Origin: Bifidobacterium sp. ESL0682
Lineage (GTDB): Bacteria > Actinomycetota > Actinomycetes > Actinomycetales > Bifidobacteriaceae
Reading direction: 5' to 3'
Assembly (NCBI RefSeq): GCF_029392815.1
Contig: NZ_CP113942.1
Span: 1,364,001 to 1,428,000 of the forward strand
Length of the DNA stretch: 64,000 nucleotides
Below the pieces are notes generated by a model. That model saw nothing but the letters and a program-made list of their open reading frames with translations, was not told the DNA's origin and made no database searches. Both the position numbers and the translations under genes were made by a program. Numbering within the stretch: the first letter of the stretch is position 1; each line of letters opens with the position of its first letter. Of this stretch, positions 52,742-63,008 are shown one piece after another.

Positions 52742-54031
52742 ATGGCAAACAATACAAACGTCACTAGCGGCGTTGAAAACCCCGCCTCGACACGAAACCA
52801 GCAGACTGAGTTCCTGCCGGTTTTGATTGGCACCGGGGCCAACGCCTACGGACTGGCCTGCGGGTTTTACCAGACTTACGGCGTTAAATCACTGGCCGTG
52901 GGGCCCGCCGCACTGATTCAATGCCGGAACTCTTCCATCGTCGATATCCGTATCATTGCGGACTTGACCGAAGACGAGCATTTTGTTCCCGAACTGCATA
53001 GGCTTGCCACGGAGCTGAAGGCCCAGAATCCCAACCGCCAACTGCTTATCATCGCCTGCGGCGACACTTCCGCGGCGTTGCTTGCCGAACATCGTGACGA
53101 AATCCGCAAGGACTACCTCACCTCGACCATCGACGGGCCAACGCTGGAACGCGCCGTCGACAAGGTTTCGTTCTGGAAACTTTGCGAGACCACAAACGTC
53201 AATACTCCCCTGACCGCGGTGTATTCCTTTGCTGATTTTGAAGCTGGTCAAAAGGTTCCGCAGCCTTCCGCTTTTCCGCTGGAGCTCAAGGCAGCGGACA
53301 GCGTTTCGTATTTGAGCATCGATTTCCCTGGCCGTAAGAAGGCCTACACCATCGGCGATGCCAGCGAGCTCAACCAAGTGGCGCACGACATCTACACCAA
53401 CGGATACCGCGGCGACCTCATCATCCAGGAGTTCATTCCCGGCGACGACACCGGCATGCGCACGCTTAACGCGTACGTCAACAGTGACGGCAGCGTGGCC
53501 ATGATGTGCATGGGACGGCCCGTCATGGAGGAATACGCACCCAACCGCATCGGCAACTACGCCGCCATCATCTCCGAAGGCAACAAAACCGTGTACGAGC
53601 AATGCAAGCGCCTCATCGACGAACTCGGCTACACCGGCTACGTGAACTTCGATATCAAGCGTGACCCGCGCGACGGCAGCTACCGCTTCTTCGAGATCAA
53701 CCCGAGGCCGGGCGGGAGCAGCGATTACGTCACTCAGGCCGGTTTCAACCTGGCCAGCTGGATTGCCGAAGATCTGGTGATGAACCACCACGCCGAACCG
53801 TCGTTATGTTTCAGCGAACACCTTTGGATGGAAATTCCCAAGCGAGTGCTCAAGAAGTACGCTCCCGCCGGGCAGCTCAAAGACGATGCACTGAGACTCA
53901 TTAGCGAAGGAAAGTGGAGCCGTTCCTGCTTCAATCCAGCCGACCGCAACCTGAAGCGCACGCTTCAATTGTGGCGCTGGCAGCTGCATATCTCTCGTGA
54001 TTTCAAGCAGTATGCACCGAAACGGAGCTAA
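52742..54031 (+). CDS. ATP-grasp D-aspartate ligase for the cell-wall bridge (Asl-like)
   Basis: 429 residues. N-terminal EFLPVLIGTGANAYGLACGF resembles the start of the Enterococcus D-Asp ligase AslFm, which links D-Asp to the side chain of the third stem residue using ATP. ATP-grasp segments: GDLIIQEFIPGDDTGMRTL and YVNFDIKRDPRDGSYRFFEI with NPRPGGSSDYV (metal site). ATG at 52742 behind AAAGGA. Lies between femX and aspartate racemase, which strongly supports D-Asp as substrate. Confidence 0.82.
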   Translation: MANNTNVTSGVENPASTRNQQTEFLPVLIGTGANAYGLACGFYQTYGVKSLAVGPAALIQCRNSSIVDIRIIADLTEDEHFVPELHRLATELKAQNPNRQLLIIACGDTSAALLAEHRDEIRKDYLTSTIDGPTLERAVDKVSFWKLCETTNVNTPLTAVYSFADFEAGQKVPQPSAFPLELKAADSVSYLSIDFPGRKKAYTIGDASELNQVAHDIYTNGYRGDLIIQEFIPGDDTGMRTLNAYVNSDGSVAMMCMGRPVMEEYAPNRIGNYAAIISEGNKTVYEQCKRLIDELGYTGYVNFDIKRDPRDGSYRFFEINPRPGGSSDYVTQAGFNLASWIAEDLVMNHHAEPSLCFSEHLWMEIPKRVLKKYAPAGQLKDDALRLISEGKWSRSCFNPADRNLKRTLQLWRWQLHISRDFKQYAPKRS

Positions 54032-54248
54032 GACTGAACTTCCGATATCTATTTTCGGAATACGAAATAAACTTGATGATCTGCTACTCACTGCTAAAAG
54101 CAGGAAGTAGCAGATCGCGTAAGAAGCGCGTCTCTCTAAACACGCAACCATGTTCAAACGCATAAGGCACCTGACGCTGGTACTATAAGTCGGGAGCATC
54201 GTTATATTCCGTTTCGAGCGGATACCGTATCTGTTGGCTGGGAGAGCT

Positions 54249-54980
54249 ATGAAACGACCGTTTTTCGCCGTCATCGGCGGCATGGGCACTTTGGCGACCG
54301 AATCGTATATCCGGCTCATTGACAAGATGAGCGACGCCACCAACGATCAGGATTTCCTCGACTACGTGGTTTTCAACGACGCTTCCGTGCCCGACCGCAC
54401 CGATTTCATGCTCGGCAACAGTACCGATGACCCCTACCCTGTCATCGCCGACGACATCGAAAAGGCCACATCCATCGGTGCCAGCTTCATCACAATTCCC
54501 TGCAACACCGCGCATTTCATGCTGCCACGCTTCCAAGAACTCACTGACGTGCCGATTCTCAATATGCTGACCGGCGCCGTGGAGCGCATGAAGGCCACCC
54601 TGCCCGTTTCCACGCACCCGCGCGTAGGTTTCATGGGCACCGAGGGCTCACGTCATTCCGGCCTGTACCAGCGCGAGATCGAAGCCGCCGGTTACACGTT
54701 CATCGAGCCCGACGACGAGCTGCAGAAGCGCATTGATTCACTCATCTACGACGATGTGAAAAGCGGCGGCCCGCTGAGTCTCGAACGCTACCGCTACGTC
54801 ATCGACACCTTCCTTGACAAGTCCTCCTCGGCTCGTTATCGCTGCGACATCGTGGTCCTCGGCTGCACCGAGCTCTCCGTCTTGAACGAGACCTTCCCGC
54901 TGCCCGATCTGCCCATCATCGACGCCCAGACCATCCTCGCCGAAGACACGGTCGCACGCGCAAAAGCGCTAAGGCAATAA
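54249..54980 (+). CDS. Aspartate/glutamate racemase
   Basis: 243 residues. Cofactor-independent racemase with paired catalytic Cys in TIPCNTAHFML and VLGCTELSVLN; N-terminal FAVIGGMGTLATESYIRL matches aspartate racemases. Placed downstream of the D-Asp ligase it likely supplies D-Asp. ATG at 54249 behind GGGAGAG; 217 featureless bases separate it from the ligase. Confidence 0.87.
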   Translation: MKRPFFAVIGGMGTLATESYIRLIDKMSDATNDQDFLDYVVFNDASVPDRTDFMLGNSTDDPYPVIADDIEKATSIGASFITIPCNTAHFMLPRFQELTDVPILNMLTGAVERMKATLPVSTHPRVGFMGTEGSRHSGLYQREIEAAGYTFIEPDDELQKRIDSLIYDDVKSGGPLSLERYRYVIDTFLDKSSSARYRCDIVVLGCTELSVLNETFPLPDLPIIDAQTILAEDTVARAKALRQ

Positions 54981-55002
54981 ATTCATTCCAGCTTTATAAC
55001 AC

Positions 55003-55047
55003 GTTGTGGGGCCTGCGTAAACATAGGTTTTACGCAGGCCCCACAAC
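55003..55047. terminator. Bidirectional terminator
   Basis: Perfect 19-bp stem (GTTGTGGGGCCTGCGTAAA and complement) with a 7-base loop between the racemase and the convergent glycerate kinase gene. Confidence 0.88.
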
Positions 55048-55139
55048 AACTCCGGACTGCCGATCCGAGATTGCAAACGGTCAAAACGAAACCGGCTTAC
55101 CGCTTGCAGCTTTGGAACGCCATATCAGCGGACTTCGCT

Positions 55140-56307
55140 TCAGACCAACAGACGCATGACGTTCTCTGCCGTACGGTTGATGTTTTTTTTCAGCGCTCTC
55201 CTCACGAATCGCCTCTGGAAGCGTGCAGACACCAGGCAGCACACCGAAAATGGCATCGATACCAAGGCCGTACAGCACCTCAACCCCGTCGCCGACATTG
55301 CCGGCCAAGGCGATGACCTTGGCATCAGGTGCAACCTCTTTCACCGCCTGCGCGGTACCCATCGGTGTCTTGCCGTATTGCGTCTGAAAATCGATGCCGC
55401 CTTCGCCGGTGAAGCAGTAGTCGGCACCACGGGCTTTGGCTTTAAGCCCTGTAGCCCCCACAACCGTCTGGACGCCCGAACGCATATGTGCGTCGGTGAA
55501 CGCGAGGAATCCTGCGCCCAAACCGCCGGCAGCACCCGCTCCAGGCGTATCGGCAATATCACGGCCAAGCTGACGATCGATGAGTCCGGCATAATGTTCC
55601 AAACTCGCATCGAGCTGTTTGACCATTTCCGGCGTAGCGCCCTTTTGCGGTCCGAACACCGCGGATGCGCCAGTGGCACCCGTCAATGGATTGGTGACGT
55701 CCGAAGCCAGGGTGATGGACACCCCATCGAGTCTCGGGTCAAGATCCGAAACATCGATAGTGGCCAAATCCTTCAGCGCAAGGCCCCCTTCCGGAAGCGG
55801 ATTGCCCTGACCATCAAGGAAACGGACGCCAAGAGCACGGGCCATACCAGAGCCTCCATCGTTGGTGGCGCTGCCGCCCAAACCGACGATGATGTCGCTG
55901 ATACCACGCTCGAGCGCATTGACAATCAACTCACCCGTGCCACGAGTCGTGGTGATCAGAGGGTTCTTGGTATGGTCATCAACAAACTGGATGCCACTGG
56001 CCGCAGCCATCTCGATGACGGCGGTTTTGCCATCTCCCAACAGACCGTAGGCCGCATCGACAGGGGTACCGAGCGGACCGGTGACTTTTACCGTGACAAT
56101 CTTGCCGTTTGTCGCATCAACCAAAGACTGCACCGTGCCCTCGCCACCATCGGCCATGGGCACTTTTACGCACTTGGCATGGGGAACGGCCTTCAGAACG
56201 CCAGCCTCGATGGCATCGGCCACTTGCTTTGCGGTGAGGCTGCCTTTGAACGAATCCGGCGCTATCAATACCTTTGTTTCTTCGTTTGCGCCATGTCGAG
56301 CTGTCAT
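55140..56307 (-). CDS. Glycerate kinase (apparent frameshift at an 8-base poly-T/A tract, 55183-55190)
   Basis: GlxK-type kinase that phosphorylates glycerate. N-terminal VLIAPDSFKGSLTAKQVADA, then VPMADGGEGTVQSLVDA and GLGGSATNDGGSGMARALG, FCFTGEG-type end region (YCFTGEGGIDFQTQYGKTP). With eight A the frame ends in a foreign tail at 55081; with seven it ends ESAEKNINRTAENVMRLLV at 55140, the normal finish, 388 residues. ATG at 56307 behind TTAGGAG. Follows the permease gene. Confidence 0.9.
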
Positions 56308-56353
56308 TTGCTCATCTCCTAACCTTCGAATTTCGAATCACTATGATCAACGA

Positions 56354-57655
56354 TCAGAACACGATGTACATCAAAGTTGCCACAACCGTCATCGTCAGGC
56401 CGACCAACACCTCGAACGGCAGCACGCCCATACGCTCGCCAAGAGTCATGTTCATCGACTTGGCAGTGACGTGGAAGTAATTGCCATGAGGCAACGCATC
56501 GATGACGGTGGCACCCGCCTGCATCGTCACCGCGGCCGCGACCGGAGAGGTGCCGAAAGCGAGGATGGAGCTGCCGAACGAATTGCTGCCAAGGATGACG
56601 CCGGTGGAGGTGGAAGCTGTGGCCGCAGCCATCAGAATGCCTGCGATAGGTGCGAGCAGCGAGCCAGGAACACCCATGTGGTTGATGAGGCTGACGATTT
56701 GCTGGGGCAGATTCGAGTTGGAGATCAGGCCGCTCAGAGCGCCCGCACCGATAAGAATCATGACCACATCGATCATGCGGTTGAGGCCTGCGGTGGTGTA
56801 GGAGAGAATCTTCTTGCCCTTGCCCATGGCCAGAAGTCCGAGGATTGCGGCAATCGGCAGAATGTACATGGCATCGACCTGGAAGCTTTCCAGAAGCTTG
56901 ATGTGAAGCATGGAACCGATCGGATTGATGAGCAGCAGCACCACAGCCACCACCGGAGCGACGAGCGCACGGCCAATGGAAGGCAGTTCCTTCTCGTCCT
57001 TCTTGTCGCCGTCCGTGCCTGAGTCGATATCCGCAGCAGTAGGCATGGCGCCCTTGTGCTGGACGAGCGTAGCCAACAACACCGCCATGGCCAGTCCACA
57101 CAGCGCAGGGATGAAACTCTGAATCATGACGGACGAAGCCTGGACCTTGAACCCTGAAGCAACCGCAATGGTGTTGGGGTTAGGCGACATGATGTTGCCG
57201 GCCTTGCCGCCACCGGAAAGAGCGACCAGAAGCGCGAGCTTCGAAATCTTGAGCCTTGAACCCACTTCAAGGGCGATCGGGGCGACGATGAGGACGGCAA
57301 CCGGAATGAAGACGCCAACGGCGCAGATAATCATTGTGGCGAGCGCCAGAGAGAAGATCGCCAGTTTTTCGCCGAGTTTATCGACGATGGTTCGGGCTAT
57401 TCGATCGGCAGCCCCGGATTCCATCATCACGCCGGCCAGCACACCGGCGGCGATGACACGCACCACGGTACCCATCACGCTCTGTGTGCCGCCGACGATG
57501 ATGGTGACCGTTTTCGGCAACGAGGCCCCACCGATGATGCAACCGACAATCGCACCAAGTAAAAGCGAATACGTGGTATTCAGCTTCGCCAGAATAAGAA
57601 TGATGGCCAACGCAAGACCAATAAGCGCCGCCCACCATGCAAGAGAGCTATTCAT
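56354..57655 (-). CDS. GntP-family permease, probable glycerate transporter
   Basis: 433 residues, about 12 hydrophobic segments, of the gluconate permease family (GAIVGCIIGGASLPKTVTII, GVLAGVMMESGAADRIA, SGGGKAGNIMSPNPNTIA). Cotransport with protons is the family rule. The kinase next door suggests glycerate as substrate rather than gluconate. ATG at 57655 behind AAAGGAG. First gene of the unit. Confidence 0.85.
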   Translation of the reverse strand: MNSSLAWWAALIGLALAIILILAKLNTTYSLLLGAIVGCIIGGASLPKTVTIIVGGTQSVMGTVVRVIAAGVLAGVMMESGAADRIARTIVDKLGEKLAIFSLALATMIICAVGVFIPVAVLIVAPIALEVGSRLKISKLALLVALSGGGKAGNIMSPNPNTIAVASGFKVQASSVMIQSFIPALCGLAMAVLLATLVQHKGAMPTAADIDSGTDGDKKDEKELPSIGRALVAPVVAVVLLLINPIGSMLHIKLLESFQVDAMYILPIAAILGLLAMGKGKKILSYTTAGLNRMIDVVMILIGAGALSGLISNSNLPQQIVSLINHMGVPGSLLAPIAGILMAAATASTSTGVILGSNSFGSSILAFGTSPVAAAVTMQAGATVIDALPHGNYFHVTAKSMNMTLGERMGVLPFEVLVGLTMTVVATLMYIVF

Positions 57656-57731
57656 GACTTATTTCTCCTTTTCAAGCCAAGTCGCCTGACAGCCTTCCTC
57701 GGCTTCCAGTTATGACCAACAGTGTCATTAC

Positions 57732-57757
57732 GTAAATATGAGATACATCACATTTAC
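57732..57757. promoter_or_regulatory. Inverted repeat between permease and CdaR genes
   Basis: GTAAAT-N14-ATTTAC in the divergent gap, a candidate operator for the adjacent regulator. Confidence 0.3.
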
Positions 57758-57879
57758 ATACTGTATTGTTGTCCGATCCGCTCGCTGTTTCCATATCCCC
57801 AAGACTTGTTCTTGCATGTCTTGCTCTCTGAGTAATTGTTCTGGGTAACAAATTCTTTATTTTGGCAAAGAGGTCATCC

Positions 57880-59037
57880 ATGGAAATAGATCCGGCTATC
57901 GCCACCACCATAGTCAGCAGTTTGAAAGATGTGACCCAACACGAAATCAACTTTTTCAACACCGATGGGGTCATCATCGCCAGCACCGATACATCCAGAA
58001 TAGGAACAACCCATGCCGGCGCGAGAGAAGCGATCATCACCAAACAGACGAACGTCGTTCACAGCAATCACGAATACGAGGGCGCACGAAAAGGCATCAA
58101 CATGCCCGTCCTATTCAACGATTCGGTGGTGGCCGTGGTCGGAGTGACAGGCAATCCCAATGAAGTCAAGCCCCTTGGCGGCACCGTCAAGAAAATGACC
58201 GAAATACTCATCCGCGAGAACCTGGAGCAAAATTTCAATTTCAACCGTGCCATGCTTATGCAGAACCTCATCAACACGCTTATTCTCCCCCGACATGACG
58301 TGGGGTTCACCGCCTATCTCTCATCCGCACTCAACGTCGATCTCGACCTGCCACGGCAAGCGGTTGTCGGGCGCATGCCATATCCGTTGAAAAGGATTCC
58401 TCCGCGCGACAAAGTGCAGAAAATACTTGATTCGAATTTCGGAGATGATACTAACAATCTGTTCTGCATAACAGCTCAGGGCTTCACCCTTCTGGTCAAT
58501 ATCAGCGATGGACAACATTGGAAACCCAGATTGAGCCAATGCCTGAACGAACTCAAAGCAGAGACCGGAATACAGTTCACCCTTGGTATCGGCTTGCCCG
58601 CATCGGATGTCGATCAATATCATCTAAGCTACCAGCAAGCCCATCAAACCGCCGAGTGGCACACCTTCACTACAGGTAAAGGCATCGGAGACTACAAGGA
58701 CCTACGCATCGGGCTCATTGTCACGTCCACTCCCATCAACCTCATTCGACGTTTCACGAATGCCCTGTTGGGATCACTCAGCGAGAGCGAAATCAAGGAA
58801 TTCCGCGAGGCTTTCGACGCTTATACCGCCTACAATGGCAGCATCACCCGCGCGGCGCAATCACTCTACATCCACAAAAACACCTTGCAGAACCGGCTGA
58901 ACAAGCTCGCTGAACGCACCGGATACAATCCCCGAGATCTCAATGATTACACGACGTTGAGCATGGCGTTTATCATGAACGACTATTTGAATTTCATCTC
59001 AGAAAAGTCAAATAACGACGCTGCAACTGACGATTGA
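57880..59037 (+). CDS. CdaR-family transcriptional regulator
   Basis: 385 residues. N-terminal sugar-diacid-recognition domain (IATTIVSSLKDVTQHEINFF, then GVIIASTDTSRIGTTHAGA), a middle GGDEF-like region, and a C-terminal PucR/CdaR helix-turn-helix (NGSITRAAQSLYIHKNTLQN then RLNKLAERTGYNPRDL). CdaR of E. coli activates glycerate/glucarate genes; the divergent permease and kinase genes make the same role likely. ATG at 57880 behind AGAGG; the frame opens at a TTG, 57862. Confidence 0.88.
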   Translation: MEIDPAIATTIVSSLKDVTQHEINFFNTDGVIIASTDTSRIGTTHAGAREAIITKQTNVVHSNHEYEGARKGINMPVLFNDSVVAVVGVTGNPNEVKPLGGTVKKMTEILIRENLEQNFNFNRAMLMQNLINTLILPRHDVGFTAYLSSALNVDLDLPRQAVVGRMPYPLKRIPPRDKVQKILDSNFGDDTNNLFCITAQGFTLLVNISDGQHWKPRLSQCLNELKAETGIQFTLGIGLPASDVDQYHLSYQQAHQTAEWHTFTTGKGIGDYKDLRIGLIVTSTPINLIRRFTNALLGSLSESEIKEFREAFDAYTAYNGSITRAAQSLYIHKNTLQNRLNKLAERTGYNPRDLNDYTTLSMAFIMNDYLNFISEKSNNDAATDD

Positions 59038-59083
59038 CAATCGAACAGCATTATTGTCTATCAGGAATTTCACGGCAGATGAA

Positions 59084-62000
59084 TCAGCTATCGTGCTCAA
59101 GCTTCTGGCTCACCACAGCCGTGACGCCATCGGAACGCATCGTCACGCCGTAGAGAGCATCGGCGATGGCCATCGTGCGCTGCTGATGGGTGATGATGAT
59201 GAGCTGGGCGTGCTGGCGCAGGTCATTGAACGCGTTGATCAGACGAGTCAGGTTGATGTCATCAAGCGCGGCCTCAACCTCGTCCATCACATAGAACGGG
59301 CTGGGACGCGCGGTGAAGATGGCGAAGAGCAGCGCCAGCGCCGTGAGGCTGCGTTCGCCGCCGGAAAGCAGGCTCAACTGCTTCACGCGCTTGCCTGCGG
59401 GGCTCGCCTCGACGATGACGCCCGTGGTGAGCAAATCGTCCGGGTTCTCCAAACGCAGACGGCCTTTACCGCCCGGGAACAACGTGGCGAAGACCTTTTC
59501 AAAGGCTGCCGCCGTGTCGTCGAAAGCGTTCTTGAACACTTCGATCATCGTGTGGTCGAGGTCCTTGATGAGCTTCAGCAGGTCGTCACGGCTCTTGGCG
59601 ACATCATTGCGCTGATCGTTCAGGTACTGGTTGCGCGTCTCGAGCGCGTCGAATTCCTCGGCCGCCAGCGGATTGATCTTGCCCAACGCCTTGAGGTCAC
59701 GTTCGGCCTTCTGCAAGCGCTTCTCCTGCTCCGCACGAACGAATGGAACCATCTGGTAATGGTCGGCATCGATTGGTGCGTTCTCGCGTGAATCATCCTG
59801 ATCATCGTTTTCAGACGTATCTTCATCTGCGTGGTGAGGAACTTCAACGCCGGAAACATGCTCTGCACTATCTACTGCGTCGAGGTTATCGGTGCCATCA
59901 GCTGAAGCCGACGTCGATTCGCCATTTTCAGCACCAGAACCATCAATGACGCCACTGTTTTCAAGCGGAATCGGATGGCCTTCGTCGTCGAGCACCGGAA
60001 TCAGCTTGTCGGGGCCATATTCGTTGACCAACGCTTCAAGGCCCATGCCCAGCGTGTCCGAAACCTTCTGCTCAATCTGCCCATATTGCGCGGCCAAACG
60101 TTCACGGTTCACGTCCAACTCGTGTTCACGCTGCTGCAAAGCGGCAACCTTAGGCTCGGCCTCATCACGTTGCGCACGCAACTGCTTCAGTTCGGCATCA
60201 TGGCTCGATGCCGCTTTGGAAAGCTCATCACGTTTGGCCACCACGGTCTTGAGCTCAGTGGCGACCAACGCAGCCATGCCCCTCGCATCTGCAGCAATCC
60301 GCCGATCGTGGGCCTGCTGGCGCTCACGCTTTTCATTGAGCGCCCTCATCTTCGCACGCCTTGCCACGGCATCACTGGCCTGGTCATGGAGCAGCCCGGC
60401 CTGACGAACCAACGAATCGGCCTTGCGATTGGCGTCATTCCAGACAATCTTGGCCGAGACTTCCTGTTCACGCGCCTTGTCAAGGGTGGTTTCGAGCTCG
60501 TGGACACGTTTGTCCAGATCGTCGAAATCTTCATTTTCGGCATCTGAATGTTCAGCGGCTTCCAGCGCCTGACTCAAATCCTCAAGCTTGAGCTGGTGGG
60601 TCTGTCGGTCGTCGTCCGTCTGCTTGATTTTCTCATCAAGCCCGTTCAGCTGCCGTGTCAGCTGTTTGACCCGTTCTTCGACATTCTTAAGATTTTTACG
60701 CGCCTGATCGGCCCTCACCTTGGCCTGAATACGCTGCTGCGATTGGCGGTCAACTTCCAGTCTAGCCTTGTTGCGGGCTTCCTTCGCAGCTTCAATTTTC
60801 GGCTGAATCACAGCCGTTTCACTCTCCAGTTGTTTGGCTTCTGCCGCAGCCTTGTCACGTCTTGCAGCCAATGACAAATCACTTTGCGAACGCGAGGAAC
60901 CGCCGATAGCGCCAACAGCGTTGACGACCTCGCCGGATTTCGTGACAGCTTGGTTAAAGCGCTTCTGCTCCCCCTCCACGGCTTCCAACGCTGTGTTCAT
61001 ATCGAGCACAGCCGCTACGTCGTCCAACAACAGACGAACAGCACGCACGACATTGGCCGCGAAATCAGCATCTTTCGCGGAATTATTGGCACTTACCAGA
61101 GTCGAAGCGCAACGAATCGGATATTGGTCGTCTTTTCCGTCGGATTTTTCAATTTCCGCGTCATCAGCACTTCCGCCTTCAAGCGGATGCAGTACCACCG
61201 CCTGCCCCAGCTTGCCTTCGCTGGCTTTACGCAACGCTTCCACCATGTTTGACTTGCCCGGCACCACGATGGCGCTGGCGAACTGATCGAGCGCATGTGC
61301 AACGGCTTCTTCCCAGCCATCTTCGACATGAATGAAGTCTGCAAGCCTGCCCAATGCAGCAACGGCATCGTCCTGTTCCAGCTCACCAGAGGCGTTGCGA
61401 CTTTCCAACGTCTCGTTCAGCGCATCGGCCTTCGCCTTCAGCGCCGTTACCCTGGCATTTGCGGCCCGCAGTTGTTCCTGCAAGGCGTCAAGCTCCTCCT
61501 GACGCTGCTGCATCTCAGTTTTCGCCGCTTCAAGCTCGGAAGCACTGTCTTCCTCGTTGGTATTCTGCATTTCCCTTTCAAGGGCATTGCGTTGAGCGGT
61601 GACATCATCACATTGCTTGGCGATGGATTCACGCTGCCCATTGAAATCCTTGGCACGACTTTGCGCCAGTTCGATGGCAGATTCCTCACGCGTCTTGAGT
61701 TCACGCAGATTGGTGACCTTCGAGGTATGTTCCTGCGCCACCTTGCGCAGCTCTGTCAAAGTCTGACGTGCCGCAGCGAGCTGCTTTTCATTGCCGGCGC
61801 GCGCCTCGGTCGCTTTGTCATAAGCGATACGCATGTCGGAAACGGCCTTTTTCTGCGCCTCGGCCTGTTCGTCGAGTTCTTTGGCACGAGATTCGAGAAT
61901 ATCCGGATCCTCACCGAAGTTCGTAATCATCTGACCGGCAAGAGAACGTGCACGTTCGTCGGCCAGCGAGGCCAGCGAGCGGAACCGTTCCTCGATACTC

Positions 62001-62880
62001 GAAAGCTCATGCCACGTGTCGTTGATCTTGGCCATGGCCGGGCTGGATTCGGAACTCAGCGCCTCGACCTGCTCGATATGCACCTTGACTTTCGCCAGTT
62101 CACGTTGACCGGTTTCCAGCTCTCGCCGCACATCCCCCAACTCATTGCGCAGCTTGGCACGGCTTTCAAGGATTTCTGCGCATCTTCGGCAAAGATTCTC
62201 GATTGCGCGTCACGCAAGGAAATCTGGATACTCGCCGCACGGCGCGAAATCTTGGCCTGTCGACCTAATGGACCCAGCTGCCGCCGAATCTCGTGGAGCA
62301 GATCGTCGGTGCGAGCAAGGTTTGCCTCGGTGTTCTTGAGCTTACGTATCGCACGTTCCTTGCGCTTGCGATGCTTGAGAATGCCGGCAGCCTCTTCGAT
62401 GAACGCACGGTGGCCGGCGGGGTCGGCTTTGAGAATCTCGTCAAGCCTACCCTGACCGACAATGACGTGCATCTGCTGGCCCAAGCCGGTGTCGCTCAGA
62501 AGCTCCTGAATGTCGAGCAGACGGCAGGGCGAGCCGTTGATGGCGTATTCGGAGCCGCCGTTGCGGTAGATGGTACGGCTAATGGTGACTTCCGTGTAGT
62601 CGATGTCGAGCGTACCATCGGTGTTGTCAATGGTGAGACTCACCTGAGCACGCCCCAACGGCGGACGCGAGGAAGTGCCGGCGAAGATTACGTCTTCCAT
62701 CGAGGTGCCGCGCAGGTTCTTGGCGCCCTGCTCACCCATCACCCAGGTCAGCGCATCGACGATGTTGGATTTGCCGGAACCGTTCGGGCCAACGACGGCC
62801 GTGATGCCCGGCTCAAAACGCAGAGTGGTTGCAGAGGCAAAGGACTTGAATCCCTTGAGCGTCAGTTCCTTCAAATACAT
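59084..62880 (-). CDS. smc: Chromosome segregation protein SMC (apparent frameshift near 62174)
   Basis: Condensin ATPase. N-terminal head with Walker [21 protein letters not shown] and [14 protein letters not shown], a long coiled coil, a hinge region near the middle ([20 protein letters not shown]), second coiled coil with an acidic insert around 59770-59950, and the C-terminal head with [18 protein letters not shown] and [13 protein letters not shown]. Two frames: one A restored near 62173-62175 joins AEDAQK to [19 protein letters not shown], giving 1265 residues, a little longer than usual because of the insert. Works with the scpA/scpB products at 29-31 kb. ATG at 62880. Confidence 0.93.
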
Positions 62881-63008
62881 GGACGATGCTTCCTCTGCTC
62901 TTCCCGTTTGCCCTTGAGCGCCATTGCACGACGCTTCCGTTTTCCTTAGCCATCATACCGTCTGGGGCAACCCAACAAATCGTCCCAGACCGCTGAAGTT
63001 ATACGGTT

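Noticed and set aside
55183-55190. Poly-T/A tract of eight as a phase-variation switch of glycerate kinase
   Set aside because: The tract is at the very end of the gene and similar breaks occur in unrelated housekeeping genes, so an assembly error is simpler.
61295-62455. A 386-codon frame antisense to smc
   Set aside because: Spans the smc frame break on the opposite strand but has no domain; shadow ORF.
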